A stretch of 64,000 nucleotides of DNA. It comes from Jiella pelagia (GTDB taxonomy: Bacteria; Pseudomonadota; Alphaproteobacteria; Rhizobiales; Rhizobiaceae). The DNA lies in contig NZ_CP114029.1 in NCBI RefSeq assembly GCF_026898155.1, forward strand, positions 503,501 through 567,500, read 5' to 3'. This document shows, piece after piece, positions 40,370 through 51,472 of this stretch. The first letter of the stretch is position 1. The number at the start of each line of letters is the position of its first letter. The notes under the pieces are model-generated. The model was not told the DNA's origin and did no database searches. It saw only the letters and a program-made list of their open reading frames with translations. Position numbers and translations under genes: made by a program.

Positions 40370-40737
40370 TGGCGCGCATTCTTGTCGTCGAGGACGAGGC
40401 GATGCTCTTGATGCTCGCCGCGATCGCGCTCGAAGATCATGGCCACGAGGTTCTCTCCGCGGCGAACGGCCGCAAAGGCCTCGAACTCGCCCGCCGCGAA
40501 CATGTCGACGCCATCGTGACGGATTTCATGATGCCCGAGATGGACGGGATCGCCATGCTTTCGGCGCTTCGCGAGGAAGGGCACAAGGTCCCGGCGATCG
40601 TCACTACGGCGATTCCGCGGAATCAGCTGCCCAAGAACGGCGAAGGCCTGTTCGAACTCTACATGGCGAAGCCCTATAACGAGGATCTTCTCGCCGAATC
40701 CATCCGCGAAATGCTGGGGCTCCAGGCGCCGGACTGA
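40369..40737 (+). CDS. CheY-like single-domain response regulator
   Basis: A 122-residue receiver only. The acidic pocket is VEDEAMLL near residue 6, the phosphoacceptor aspartate is in AIVTDFMMPEMDG near 50, the conserved T is in AIVTTAIPR near 80 and the K is in MAKPYNED near 102. No output domain. Its start overlaps the stop of the KaiC-like gene, so the two are partners; the receiver could report kinase input to the ATPase. Confidence 0.92.
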   Translation: MARILVVEDEAMLLMLAAIALEDHGHEVLSAANGRKGLELARREHVDAIVTDFMMPEMDGIAMLSALREEGHKVPAIVTTAIPRNQLPKNGEGLFELYMAKPYNEDLLAESIREMLGLQAPD

Positions 40738-40863
40738 GCCTTATTGAGCCTTATGCACGCCGCCGCACAAGCGGCCTGTAGCTTTAAGCCACCGCCACTC
40801 TGGCGACGATCTCCCGACGGGCTATAAGCATGGTCTGGGAGTTGTCGGATCGGGGAGGACGAG

Positions 40864-42776
<1,913 letters not shown>

Positions 42777-42869
42777 AAGCGAGGCTATGGAGAGGCCCTG
42801 TTCCTGATGTTAGATTGGGGCGAGCGCGTCGTCCCTGCCGCGATGTTCGAGCAAGCCAGAGAGCCGCCC

Positions 42870-43115
42870 ATGTCTCCCAGCGTCAGCGATTCTACCATTG
42901 ACGAACTTGCCGAAGAAGTCCGCCGGGCGACGAATGCCGAAAATACGACGGAAGCCATAAAGCTTGCGCTCATGCATGAACTGGAGCGCCTGCAGCGCCA
43001 GCGCTCTTTCGAGGAGCGAAACGCCGAGGTTATGGCCATGGCAGATGCTCTGGGTGCTACCGACCCACAGTTCGACTTGAAGCGGTTCAGCGACGAGATG
43101 TGGAAGGGCCGCTGA
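42870..43115 (+). CDS. vapB: VapB-type antitoxin
   Basis: An 81-residue protein of the PSK/Rv0623-like antitoxin family: MSPSVSDSTIDELAEEVRRA forms the DNA-binding ribbon-helix segment, NTTEAIKLALMHELE the second helix, and the C-terminus (DLKRFSDEMWKGR) would wrap the toxin. Its stop overlaps the toxin start in TGATG. An upstream ATG at 42807 is possible but gives an unlike N-terminus. Such antitoxins repress their own operon. Confidence 0.88.
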   Translation: MSPSVSDSTIDELAEEVRRATNAENTTEAIKLALMHELERLQRQRSFEERNAEVMAMADALGATDPQFDLKRFSDEMWKGR

Positions 43116-43546
43116 TGCTTCTGGATGCCTCAGCCATCGTCGCACTTTTGGCGCGGGAGTCTGGGGCAGATGAGGTACGGCGAAGACTGAGCGCGGCGAC
43201 TTCGCCTTTGTATGTCTGCTCCGTCACGATCTTCGAGGCAACGCTTGCGCTCGCTCGTGCCAAGACCCCCGTTGGGCGAACCGACCAGCGCAAGCCCACC
43301 CAGGCTGAGATCCATAAGGCACTGCAAGTCGTGCTGGCCTTCCTGAAAGCCAACGACGTGCGCGACAGAGCGGTGGATTCTGCAATCGTCATCGACGCGG
43401 TCCAAGCCGCCGCAATATATGGCAAAGCCGTGGGGCATCCTGCCGATCTCAATTTCGGTGACTGCCTCGTCTATGCATCGGCCAAGGCCATCGAAGTTCC
43501 GCTGCTCTACATCGGCAACGACTTCGTTCAGACCGATCTGGCGTAG
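43115..43546 (+). CDS. vapC: VapC-type PIN-domain toxin ribonuclease
   Basis: A 143-residue PIN domain. The acidic metal-binding residues are the D in MLLDASAIVALL, the E in TIFEATLALA near 43 and the D in LNFGDCLVYA near 116, with a further D at the C-terminus (NDFVQTDLA). VapC toxins cleave tRNA or rRNA when free of VapB. All key residues are present, so the module looks active. There is an insert around 60-75 (TPVGRTDQRKPTQAEI). Confidence 0.9.
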   Translation: MLLDASAIVALLARESGADEVRRRLSAATSPLYVCSVTIFEATLALARAKTPVGRTDQRKPTQAEIHKALQVVLAFLKANDVRDRAVDSAIVIDAVQAAAIYGKAVGHPADLNFGDCLVYASAKAIEVPLLYIGNDFVQTDLA

Positions 43547-43593
43547 GAAGATGCGACGTCGATGTTCAGGGGATTGGGTAACGGCGGGCCCTC

Positions 43594-44163
43594 TCAATCC
43601 GTTCGTATTTGCCCCTCCACGCTGATCCCACCATCCTCCCCCAGCCTGATCACCACGATCTCGCCCGACGACGGATAGACGCCGGTGAGCGCCGTGATGT
43701 TGACCTGGTGGCTGACCAACGCGGCTTTCTGCCCGGACGCGTCGAGTTCGGCGATGCGACGCTTCAACGCCTCGGTCTGGGCCCGGCGATCGCCCCTGCC
43801 GGCGAAGAAGGAGCTCAGCGACGGCTCGTCCTCGACCGGCCGGAAGCCGAGGCGGTCCGCCGTATCCCGACCCCGGCACCACTGGCTGGTCAGGACGAGG
43901 TCGATCGCCACATCGTTCTCTCTCAGCTTTCCGCCGATGCGCTCGGCCTGCCGGCGTCCCTCCTCCGAAAGGTTGCGCTGGGTCGCGCAGTCGCCAACGA
44001 CGAAATTCGACGGATCGCCGGTGCCCGGTGCGATCGCGTGGCGCATCAGCAGATGCGTGCCCTCCGCCCGCGCGGCCTGCCAAGCGTCCTGTGCCGCCGC
44101 GGGAGCTGCCTGGACTGCCGCCAAAGCCGCCGCCAGAATGATGCCCGTCCAGCGCTTCGTCAT
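43594..44163 (-). CDS. secreted histidine phosphatase-family protein
   Basis: A 189-residue protein with a signal peptide (MTKRWTGIILAAALAAVQA, cut near AAAQ). The phosphohistidine motif is LLMRHAIAPG near residue 40 (RHA instead of RHG), followed by LSEEGRRQAERIG and the second catalytic histidine in ALVSHQVNITALTG. The periplasmic location and RHA motif suit the SixA/lipopolysaccharide-phosphatase side of the superfamily. GGAGAAG precedes the ATG at 44163. Divergent from argB. Confidence 0.85.
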   Translation of the reverse strand: MTKRWTGIILAAALAAVQAAPAAAQDAWQAARAEGTHLLMRHAIAPGTGDPSNFVVGDCATQRNLSEEGRRQAERIGGKLRENDVAIDLVLTSQWCRGRDTADRLGFRPVEDEPSLSSFFAGRGDRRAQTEALKRRIAELDASGQKAALVSHQVNITALTGVYPSSGEIVVIRLGEDGGISVEGQIRTD

Positions 44164-44397
44164 CGACTTCTCCGTTTCATGCCATCCGGCAACGCTGCCC
44201 ATCCGGCCACGCTGCAGGGTAGCAACTTGCGCGCAGCTTCCGGAGGGCCAGCCGTTCGCAGCCAACGATCGCGTGAGCGCTGGCGTGATCACCCTTGGGT
44301 CTCGCGCCGATAGCCTGCGCGAGACCTGTTCCGCTTCCTGTCTTTTCACGCTAGAAGCCGCCCGACCAGACACTCTTCGACGCCTTCGGAGTCCGCC

Positions 44398-45298
44398 ATG
44401 AGCCAATCCCCCGACAGCGACAACGGCGAGACCAGAGCCCGGGTGCTCGCCGAGGCGCTGCCCTTCATGCAGGCCTATGAGAACAAGACCGTCGTCGTGA
44501 AATATGGCGGCCACGCCATGGGCGACGCCGAGCCTCGGCCAGGCCTTCGCCCGCGACATCGCGCTTCTGAAGCAGTCCGGCGTCAACCCGATCGTCGTCC
44601 ATGGCGGCGGCCCGCAGATCGGCAGGATGCTCTCCCAGATGGGCATCGAATCGCGCTTCGAGGGGGGCCTGCGCGTCACCGACGAGGAGACGGTGAAGAT
44701 CGTCGAGATGGTTCTTGCCGGCTCGATCAACAAGGAAATCGTCCGCCTGATCAACGCCGAGGGCGAATGGGCGATCGGCCTGTGCGGCAAGGACGGCAAC
44801 ATGGTCTTCGCCGAAAAGGCCAAGAAGACCGTCGTCGACCCGGACTCAAACATCGAGCGGGTTCTCGATCTCGGCTTCGTCGGCGAGCCGGTCGAGGTCG
44901 ACCGCACGCTGCTCGACCTCCTCGCCCGCTCGGAGATGATCCCGGTCATCGCCCCCGTCGCTCCGGGCCGTGACGGCGCCACCTACAACATCAACGCCGA
45001 CACGTTTGCCGGCGCCATCGCCGGGGCGCTGGAGGCCTCGCGCCTCCTGTTTCTCACCGACGTTCCCGGCGTCCTCGACAAGTCGGGCCAGCTGATCAAG
45101 GAGCTGTCGGTCGCCGAGGCGAAGACCCTGATGCGCGACGGCACGATCTCCGGCGGCATGATCCCCAAGGTCGAGACCTGCATCGAGGCGATCGAGCGCG
45201 GCGTCGAGGGAGTCGTCATCCTCAACGGCAAGACCCGGCACTCGGTGCTGCTCGAGCTTTTGACCGAGCACGGCGCCGGGACGCTGATCGTGAAGTAA
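44398..45298 (+). CDS. argB: acetylglutamate kinase (apparent frameshift)
   Basis: About 299 residues. It phosphorylates N-acetylglutamate in arginine synthesis. The core is [14 protein letters not shown], then [34 protein letters not shown] near 200 and [20 protein letters not shown] near 245. GAGCCTC at 44530-44536 breaks the frame after GDAE; removing one base gives [16 protein letters not shown], the conserved continuation. The rest is uninterrupted and near-identical in pattern to the family, so a loss of function is unlikely to be real. Convergent with recQ. Confidence 0.9.
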
Positions 45299-45513
45299 GG
45301 ACGGGTCGCGAACGTCAGGCGCCGCCCGCTCGCCCGGCACCTGCCCACCTCGGCGGCATAGCCGTGAAAACTGCCGTTGTCCGGCGTGATGATCCGGGAG
45401 CAGGGATTGCCGCCTGTCCCCCGGGGCGCGGTGGGGTCCCCGGCCCGTGTGATGCAGCCTCTACAGGAACGCCACCCCATGGCTGGCGACCATCGTCTTC
45501 CAGCTCCCCATCG

Positions 45514-47325
45514 TCAGCCCGCGTGGTCGGCGATCACCGATAGAAACGCCGGGCCGTAGCGGTCGAGCTTGGCTTCGCCGACGCCCGGCACCCGCGCCAT
45601 CTCCGACCGCGAGGTCGGCCGCGCCGCCGCCAGCTCGATCAGCGTCTTGTCGTGGAAGATCACGTAGGGCGGCACGTTCTGCAGGCGGGCGATCTCCATG
45701 CGCTTCTGGCGCAACAGCTGGAACAGGTCGCGGTCCGCCTCGGCAACGACGGCGGCGGGCCCCGGACCCGACGCCGCCTTGCCGCGCCGGGCACGCGGCG
45801 CCCGCGGCACGCGCAGCATCAGCACCGGCTTGTCGCGCAGGAACGCGCGGCCGGTCTCGGCGATCGACAGGCCGCCATGACCGGCGAGGTCGACGGCGAC
45901 GAGGCGGAGCGCAATCAGCTGGCGCAGGATCGCCCGCCACATCCGGCTGTCATGCTCCTTGCCGATGCCGAAGGTGGAGATCTGGTCGTGGCCGAACTGG
46001 GCGATGCGGTCGTTCTCGACGCCGAGCAGAACGTCGACGACATAGGCCTGTCCGAAGCGCTCGCCGGTGCGGTAGACGCAGGACAGCGCCTTCTGCGCCG
46101 CGATCGTGCCGTCGAAGAGCTTCGGCGGCTCGGCGCAGGTGTCGCAATTGCCGCAGGGCTCGCAGTGGTCGCCGAAATAAGACAAAAGCACCTGCCGGCG
46201 GCAGCCTGCCGTCTCGGCCAGCCCCAGAAGCGAGTCGAGCTTGCCGCGCTCTGTGCGCTTGCGCTGCTCGGGCGCGTCGGATTCCTCGATGAAGCGGCTG
46301 CGCAGCGCGACGTCCTCGGCGCCGTAGAGCATCAGCGTGTCGGAGGGCAGGCCGTCGCGCCCGGCGCGGCCGGTCTCCTGATAATAGGCCTCCAGGCTGC
46401 CCGGCAGGTCGAGATGGGCGACGAAACGCACGTCCGGCTTGTCGATGCCCATTCCAAAAGCAATCGTGGCGACCATGACCACCGCTTCGCCATGCTGGAA
46501 GCGCTGCTGGTTGGCCTCCTTCTCGGCCTTGTCCATGCCGGCGTGATAGGCCAGCGCGTCATAGCCTTCCGTGCGCAGCCAGGCGGCTGTTTCGTCGGTC
46601 TTCTTCTTCGACAGGCAGTAGACGATGCCGCTCTCGTCCTGGTGGCGCTTTAGAAAATCCTTCAGCTGCGCCCGCGGATTGTCCTTCTCCTCGATGGCGT
46701 AGCGGATGTTCGGCCGGTCGAAGCCGGCGATGAAGGCGTCCTCGTCGGTGATCTCCAGATGCGCCAGGATCTCGGCCCGCGTCGGCTCGTCCGCCGTCGC
46801 CGTCAGCGCCATGCGCGGCGTGTCCGGAAACTGCTTCGCCAGGACGTCGAGCTGGCGGTAGGACGGGCGGAAATCGTGGCCCCACTGGGACAGGCAATGG
46901 GCCTCGTCGATGGCGATCAGCGACAGCCGCGTCCGGGAAAGCCGTTCCAGCACCCCGCCACGCAACAGCGTCTCCGGCGCCACGTAGAGAAGGTCGAGCC
47001 CACCTGTCTCGATGGCGCTCCACAGATCGCGCCGCTCTTCCGGCGGTAGATCGGAGTTGAGCGCCGCCGCCCGCACCCCCGCCTGCCGCAGCGCCGCCAC
47101 CTGGTCAGCCATCAGCGCCAGCAGCGGCGAGACGATCAGCCCCATGCCGGGCCGGGCGATGGCCGGGATCTGGTAGCACAGCGACTTGCCGCCCCCCGTC
47201 GGCATCAGGACGAAGGCGTTATGGCCGGCGATCACATGCTCGACGATCCGCGCCTGCGGGCCGCGGAACGCGTCATAGCCATAGACGGTCTTGAGGATTT
47301 CGAGGGCTTTGGCGTTCATCGGCAT
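45514..47325 (-). CDS. recQ: ATP-dependent DNA helicase RecQ
   Basis: A 603-residue helicase, uninterrupted. Motif I is MPTGGGKSLCYQ near 42, motif II DEAHCLSQWGHDFRP near 138, motif III TATADEPTR, motif V MVATIAFGMGIDKPDVR and VI YYQETGRAGRDG. The zinc-binding cysteines sit around residues 370-395. The C-terminal HRDC domain (LFQLLRQKRMEIAR and ARVPGVGEAKLDRYG) is present. RecQ unwinds 3'-5' at stalled forks and in recombination. The start MPMNAK could alternatively be two residues later. Confidence 0.95.
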   Translation of the reverse strand: MPMNAKALEILKTVYGYDAFRGPQARIVEHVIAGHNAFVLMPTGGGKSLCYQIPAIARPGMGLIVSPLLALMADQVAALRQAGVRAAALNSDLPPEERRDLWSAIETGGLDLLYVAPETLLRGGVLERLSRTRLSLIAIDEAHCLSQWGHDFRPSYRQLDVLAKQFPDTPRMALTATADEPTRAEILAHLEITDEDAFIAGFDRPNIRYAIEEKDNPRAQLKDFLKRHQDESGIVYCLSKKKTDETAAWLRTEGYDALAYHAGMDKAEKEANQQRFQHGEAVVMVATIAFGMGIDKPDVRFVAHLDLPGSLEAYYQETGRAGRDGLPSDTLMLYGAEDVALRSRFIEESDAPEQRKRTERGKLDSLLGLAETAGCRRQVLLSYFGDHCEPCGNCDTCAEPPKLFDGTIAAQKALSCVYRTGERFGQAYVVDVLLGVENDRIAQFGHDQISTFGIGKEHDSRMWRAILRQLIALRLVAVDLAGHGGLSIAETGRAFLRDKPVLMLRVPRAPRARRGKAASGPGPAAVVAEADRDLFQLLRQKRMEIARLQNVPPYVIFHDKTLIELAAARPTSRSEMARVPGVGEAKLDRYGPAFLSVIADHAG

Positions 47326-47483
47326 TCACGGCATGAATCACGGGAGGCCTCTCCATAGCAGCTTTGCAACGGCGGATGGCCACTGCTCCCGCTCAGCGAC
47401 CTCCCGCGAGGCACCTTTCGAGGCGCGGCCGCAGCTGCCGATCCGATCGGCGGCCTCGATCCGGCACCGGCCCGAGGCGCGCC

Positions 47484-48846
47484 TCAGGCCGATCCCGTCA
47501 GCGCGTCGACGAAGAGCCTCGGCTGGCCGAGCTGGCCGCCCTTCAGAACCACCTGCAAGCCCTCGAAGACGTCCTCGGTGGCGTGGCAACGACAGATCGG
47601 GGCGCCGCGCCCCAAGGGATGGGCGACTTCGAGCGCGATCACCGGCACGCTTTCGAGCACCCTGCCCGACGTATCGCCACCCGCCACCACGATCCGTTTC
47701 AGGTCGAAGGCCGGCACAGCCTTCGCCGCGATGGCGCCCAGCGTTCGGCCGATCGCATCCTGGGCGGCCGAAAAACTCTCCGGGTCGGATCCGGCGCGCT
47801 GCTTCAAGGTGACGAAGGCCGGATCGTCCACCGTCTTCGCGGCATAGACGACGACGCCTTGTTGGGTGGCGAAAGCCGTCGCCGCCGCTTCGAGGACCCG
47901 CGCGACTTCCGCCTCCTGCCGCATCGGGTCAGTTGCGGCCTCGACGTCGAGGCGGATCGCAGCGAAGCCGGCCTCCTCGGCCCTGGCGATCTGCTCGGCG
48001 GTGACCGGCGAACAGCTCCCCGACAGGACGAGAAGCCGCTCCACCGCCGGTGCCGGCGGAAAGCTCGGCGCCTGCCGCGGCAGCAGCCCGGTCTCGCGCC
48101 AATGGGCGACGAGCGCATATTGGAGGCCCGAGGACGAGGCGCTGAAGATGCCCTCGCCCGCCCCTTCCCAGACGAGCCGCCCGGCGGCGCGTTGGGAGAC
48201 GTCATCCGCGACGTCGATGAAGGTCACCGCCCGCTCGGCACGGGCCGCCTCCCGCTCGGCTTCGGCTTCGCCGCGCGCCATCGCGGCAATGTCGATGCCA
48301 AGGATCGTCCGCTCCGTCTGCGCCTTCAGATGGAGCCGCAGGTCGCTCTCCTGCATTGGCGTGACCGGATGGCGCGACATGGTCGGGTGGCGATCGATGC
48401 GATAGCGCGCTCCGCCGGCCGCGGCGAAGAGATTGCCGAAGACCTGCCAGCGGCCGAGATGCGGCGCGCCGACGATGCTGGGCGACCAGTCCTCCGGAAC
48501 GAAGCGGCTGGCGATGTCGATCGCCTTGCCGATCGAGCCGGTATGCGGCGCGGAATCGAAGGTCGAGCACACCTTGTAATGGATGATCCGCGGCGAGAGA
48601 CGCGCCAGCGCCTCGAAAGCGGCGGGCAGGTGTTCCTCCATCCATTCCGGCGACTGCGAGCGCGCCGTGCCGGCAATGCCGACGACGGGATAATCGGCAA
48701 AGCGCGCGAGGCTCCTCGACGTTCGGCACGCGGGTGAAGAGGACCGTCGGGAGCCCGGCGAGCGCCGTCACCTCCAGGGCGTCGGTGGAGCCGGTAAAGT
48801 CGTCGCCATAGAAGGCCAGGAGGACCTTTTCAAAGGGTGCGGTCAC
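47484..48846 (-). CDS. oiaK: DUF1537 four-carbon acid sugar kinase, OiaK-like (apparent frameshift)
   Basis: About 453 residues. The N-terminal domain opens LAFYGDDFTGSTDALEVT and has KVCSTFDSAPHTGSIGKAID near 105; the C-terminal nucleotide domain ends with VAGGDTSGRVLESV and PICRC. DUF1537 kinases paired with a RuBisCO-like protein were assigned as 3-oxo-isoapionate kinases in apiose catabolism. GAGGCTC at 48708-48714 breaks the frame; one base less gives RVPNVEELARFADYPVVG. Its ATG overlaps the stop of the RuBisCO-like gene by four bases. The pathway role rests on this pairing. Confidence 0.8.
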
Positions 48847-50115
48847 GAGAATATCTCCACGGCTTCGGCCAGTTCGGCCGAGTTTCGGGCCGCCTCATGC
48901 AAGGGCACGCCGGCCATGGCCGCGTCGAAGGCCTGGCGAAGCGCCCTCACCCCGGCGGCGATTCCCGACGGATGGGCGACAATGCCCCCGCCTGCGCAAA
49001 AGATCAGATCGCTCGATCCGAGGCGCGCCAGCGTCGCCTCTGCCTGCATCACCGTCTGGCCGGAGGAGAACACCGGCATCACGATGTTGGGGTGGCTCGG
49101 CGTCATCGGTGTCAGGCAGGCCCTGGCAGAGGCGACGACGCTGTCGTCCGGCTCCCAGAACTTGTTGGCGATGCCGTTCACATGCATGTGGTCGACGCCG
49201 GCGAGGCGCCAGAGCTTCTGCCAGGCGACGTAGGAAAAGCCGTTGTCGGGCGAACGCCCGAGATAGCCCCAGCCGTTGCGATGGGCATGGATCGGCAGGC
49301 GGGCGTAACGCCTGAGCGCGGTGACGCCGACGGGCCCGACGGCGTTGAGGCTGACCATCACGCAGCTTCCGCCGAGGCTCGGCGACGAGATCGTGGCGCC
49401 GCAGCATCTCGTCGATCTCGCCCGTCAGGTTGAGGGCGACCATGATCTTGCGGCCGGTTCGGTCTTCATGGCGCCTCACGACGTCGAGAACCCGCCTGGC
49501 GCGCTCGTCGAAGGGGCATGTCGGCCCATCCGCCTGGAGTTCGTCGTCCTTGATGAAGTCGATGCCGCCCTCACAGAGCTGGTCGACAAGCGCCGCAGTC
49601 TCCGCCGGGTCGAGCCCGACCGACGGCTTGACGATGGTCCCGATCAGCGGCCGCTGATCGACCCCGACGAGGCGCCGCGTGCCCGCGACGCCGAAGGCCG
49701 GCCCCGGATAGGCGTCGTAGAATGCCTGCGGCAGGGCAAAGTCGAGAAGCTTCAGCCCCGCCACGTCGCGCAGCTCGAAGAGATTTCCGGCCAGCGTCGC
49801 CAGAAGGTTCGGCAGCGAGGCGCCGAGATTGGCGAGCGGCCAGGAGAGTTCGAGCGTGTAGCTCGCGACCTCGCCTTCCGAGGCGCCGGGAAGCGGCGGC
49901 AGGCCGCTATCGTCCACCGGCTCCAGCCGCTCGACCCGCGCCGCCGAGCGCTCTTTCAGCGCTTCGCTCTCGCCGGGAATGGCGACGAAGGTGCCCGAAG
50001 ACTGCTCGCCGGCAATGATTGCGGCGACCTTCTGCGCATCCTTGGCCGTTCGCATGAGATAGGTCGCGTGAATGCGCTCGGGCACCTCGCCCGAGTTCTG
50101 GCCGGCACTGCTCAT
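48843..50115 (-). CDS. oiaX: RuBisCO-like protein, OiaX-type (apparent frameshift)
   Basis: About 423 residues of the RuBisCO large-subunit superfamily. Visible active-site elements: GTIVKPSVGL (catalytic-lysine loop) near 178, GGIDFIKDDE near 202 (the carbamylated lysine with following D and E), PIHAHRNGWGY, and PVFSSGQTV. Loop 6 differs from true RuBisCO (VNGIANKFWEPDD), so it is not a CO2-fixing enzyme. The known partner of DUF1537 kinases in this group cleaves 3-oxo-isoapionate 4-phosphate to 3-phosphoglycerate and glycolate. GAGGCTC at 49374-49380 shifts the frame; corrected, DLVAELGGSCVMVSLNAVG follows. First gene of the two-gene operon. Confidence 0.82.
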
Positions 50116-50442
50116 CGTCCTCGTTTCCCCTCCTCTTCCCGGGCATCGATCCGGGATGACGAGTGCATCAAGGCGGCGATGGCAGCCGCCGTCAATGGGT
50201 GCCGCGGTCTGGCGGCAGGATGTCGGAGCCAGCTTCGTCCGGCCGGTTCGGCATCATCATGAGCGAGGGTTCGCGTCGTTTCGTCATGTGAGCCACCGCC
50301 GGTGGATCGCGACTGCATTCAGGACTTCCGTCCGGCGTCGAGATTTGATTCAAGATGGCCACATGTCGGCGATCTTGAGCAGACGAACCCTGAGCGATGC
50401 CCAAGGGCGAGCAGCCCGTTGTGGAAGCCGGCCAGCCTCAGA
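50116..50442. other. intergenic region upstream of the oia operon
   Basis: These 327 bases hold the leftward promoter of the RuBisCO-like gene and the 3' end of the outer-membrane protein gene. I see no gene or regulator. Expected pathway partners (dehydrogenase, transporter, regulator) are not within the window. Confidence 0.5.
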
Positions 50443-51120
50443 TCAGAACTTCAGCGCGATGCCGGCGCGGATCGAATGTTCGTCGAAGCCGGAGGAGACG
50501 CTGGTGGTGCCGAGATCGTAGGTCTCGCTGCCGAATTTCGAATAGCGATATTCCAGACGACCGGCCAGGTCGTCGTCGAACTTCGCCTCGACGCCGGCGC
50601 CGACCGTGTAACCGACGCTGGTCCGGCTGTCAGAATTGCCGCCGAGGGAAAGCTCGTTCCGAGACGCCGCGACACCGCCAGTCGCAAACACAAGGAACGG
50701 GTCCGCCTTGACGCCGACGCGGCCACGCAGCGACCCGAAGACGTTCTGCTCGCCATCGACGTCGCCGCCGAGGGACGGGTTGAAGGCTGAGCCATCGACT
50801 GCCGAACCGCCGATGTCGGCCTCGATGCCGTAAACGAGCGCAGGGGTTTCGAAATTGTAGCCCACAAAGACGCCGCCGACGAGGCCATCGGCGTCGAAGG
50901 ACGCGCCGCCGGCATCGTCGAACTTGGCGAAATTGTAGCCGACGAAGGCGCCTGCATAGGGGCCGGACCAGACATAGATCGGCGAGGAAGGCGCTTCGGG
51001 CGACGGCGCCGAGATCGGCTGATCATAGACAACGTCGGCCGCCGAGGCGCCACCCGTCGAAAGGGCCAGCGCCGTGAATACGACCACCGCGAATGATCCG
51101 ATCGAGACGGTCCTCATCAT
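50443..51120 (-). CDS. Omp25/Opa-like outer membrane beta-barrel protein
   Basis: A 225-residue protein with a signal peptide (SFAVVVFTALALSTGGASAA) and the family's first mature motif, YVWSGPYAGAFVGYNF. The barrel shows alternating strands such as GLVGGVFVGYNF, GSLRGRVGVKADPFLV and GRLEYRYSKFGS and ends in the outer-membrane C-terminal phenylalanine (RAGIALKF). Such small porin-like proteins are abundant in Brucella, Bartonella and rhizobia. Two adjacent ATGs (51120, 51117) are possible starts. Confidence 0.9.
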   Translation of the reverse strand: MMRTVSIGSFAVVVFTALALSTGGASAADVVYDQPISAPSPEAPSSPIYVWSGPYAGAFVGYNFAKFDDAGGASFDADGLVGGVFVGYNFETPALVYGIEADIGGSAVDGSAFNPSLGGDVDGEQNVFGSLRGRVGVKADPFLVFATGGVAASRNELSLGGNSDSRTSVGYTVGAGVEAKFDDDLAGRLEYRYSKFGSETYDLGTTSVSSGFDEHSIRAGIALKF

Positions 51121-51472
51121 CGACGTCCACCTTCGAGTCTGCGCCATCCGTCTTCTGCGACGGAAACTGGCATCCTGAAGCGCTATTGCCGTCATTGTCC
51201 AACGACGCCGCTTCCCTCTACAAGTGGAAACTGCGAATGGCGTAAACAGGACTGCGTGACGATGGCGGGATCGATTCGCCGAATCTTTTTTGCAGCTGTT
51301 GCAATCGGGTCACGCTTCACCCTCGCCTGTCTGCCGTCGGAGAGCCGCAGACAGCTGGCCGGCGCGGCCGGTCGGAAGAGCGTTGCCCCTGCATTCGGCC
51401 GCCGGCGTTCATATATGTCGGATCGCCGGGCGGCCCCGGAAGACGCAAGACGAATGAGACGAGGAGAAGACG
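51121..51472. other. divergent promoter region between omp and uvrC
   Basis: About 350 bases with no gene. The 3' end (GAGGAGAAGACG) carries the ribosome-binding site that decides the TTG start of uvrC. Confidence 0.5.

Noticed and set aside
48843..50115. Genuine RuBisCO large subunit
   Set aside because: Loop 6 and the substrate phosphate residues differ, there is no small subunit or phosphoribulokinase, and it is operonic with a DUF1537 kinase.
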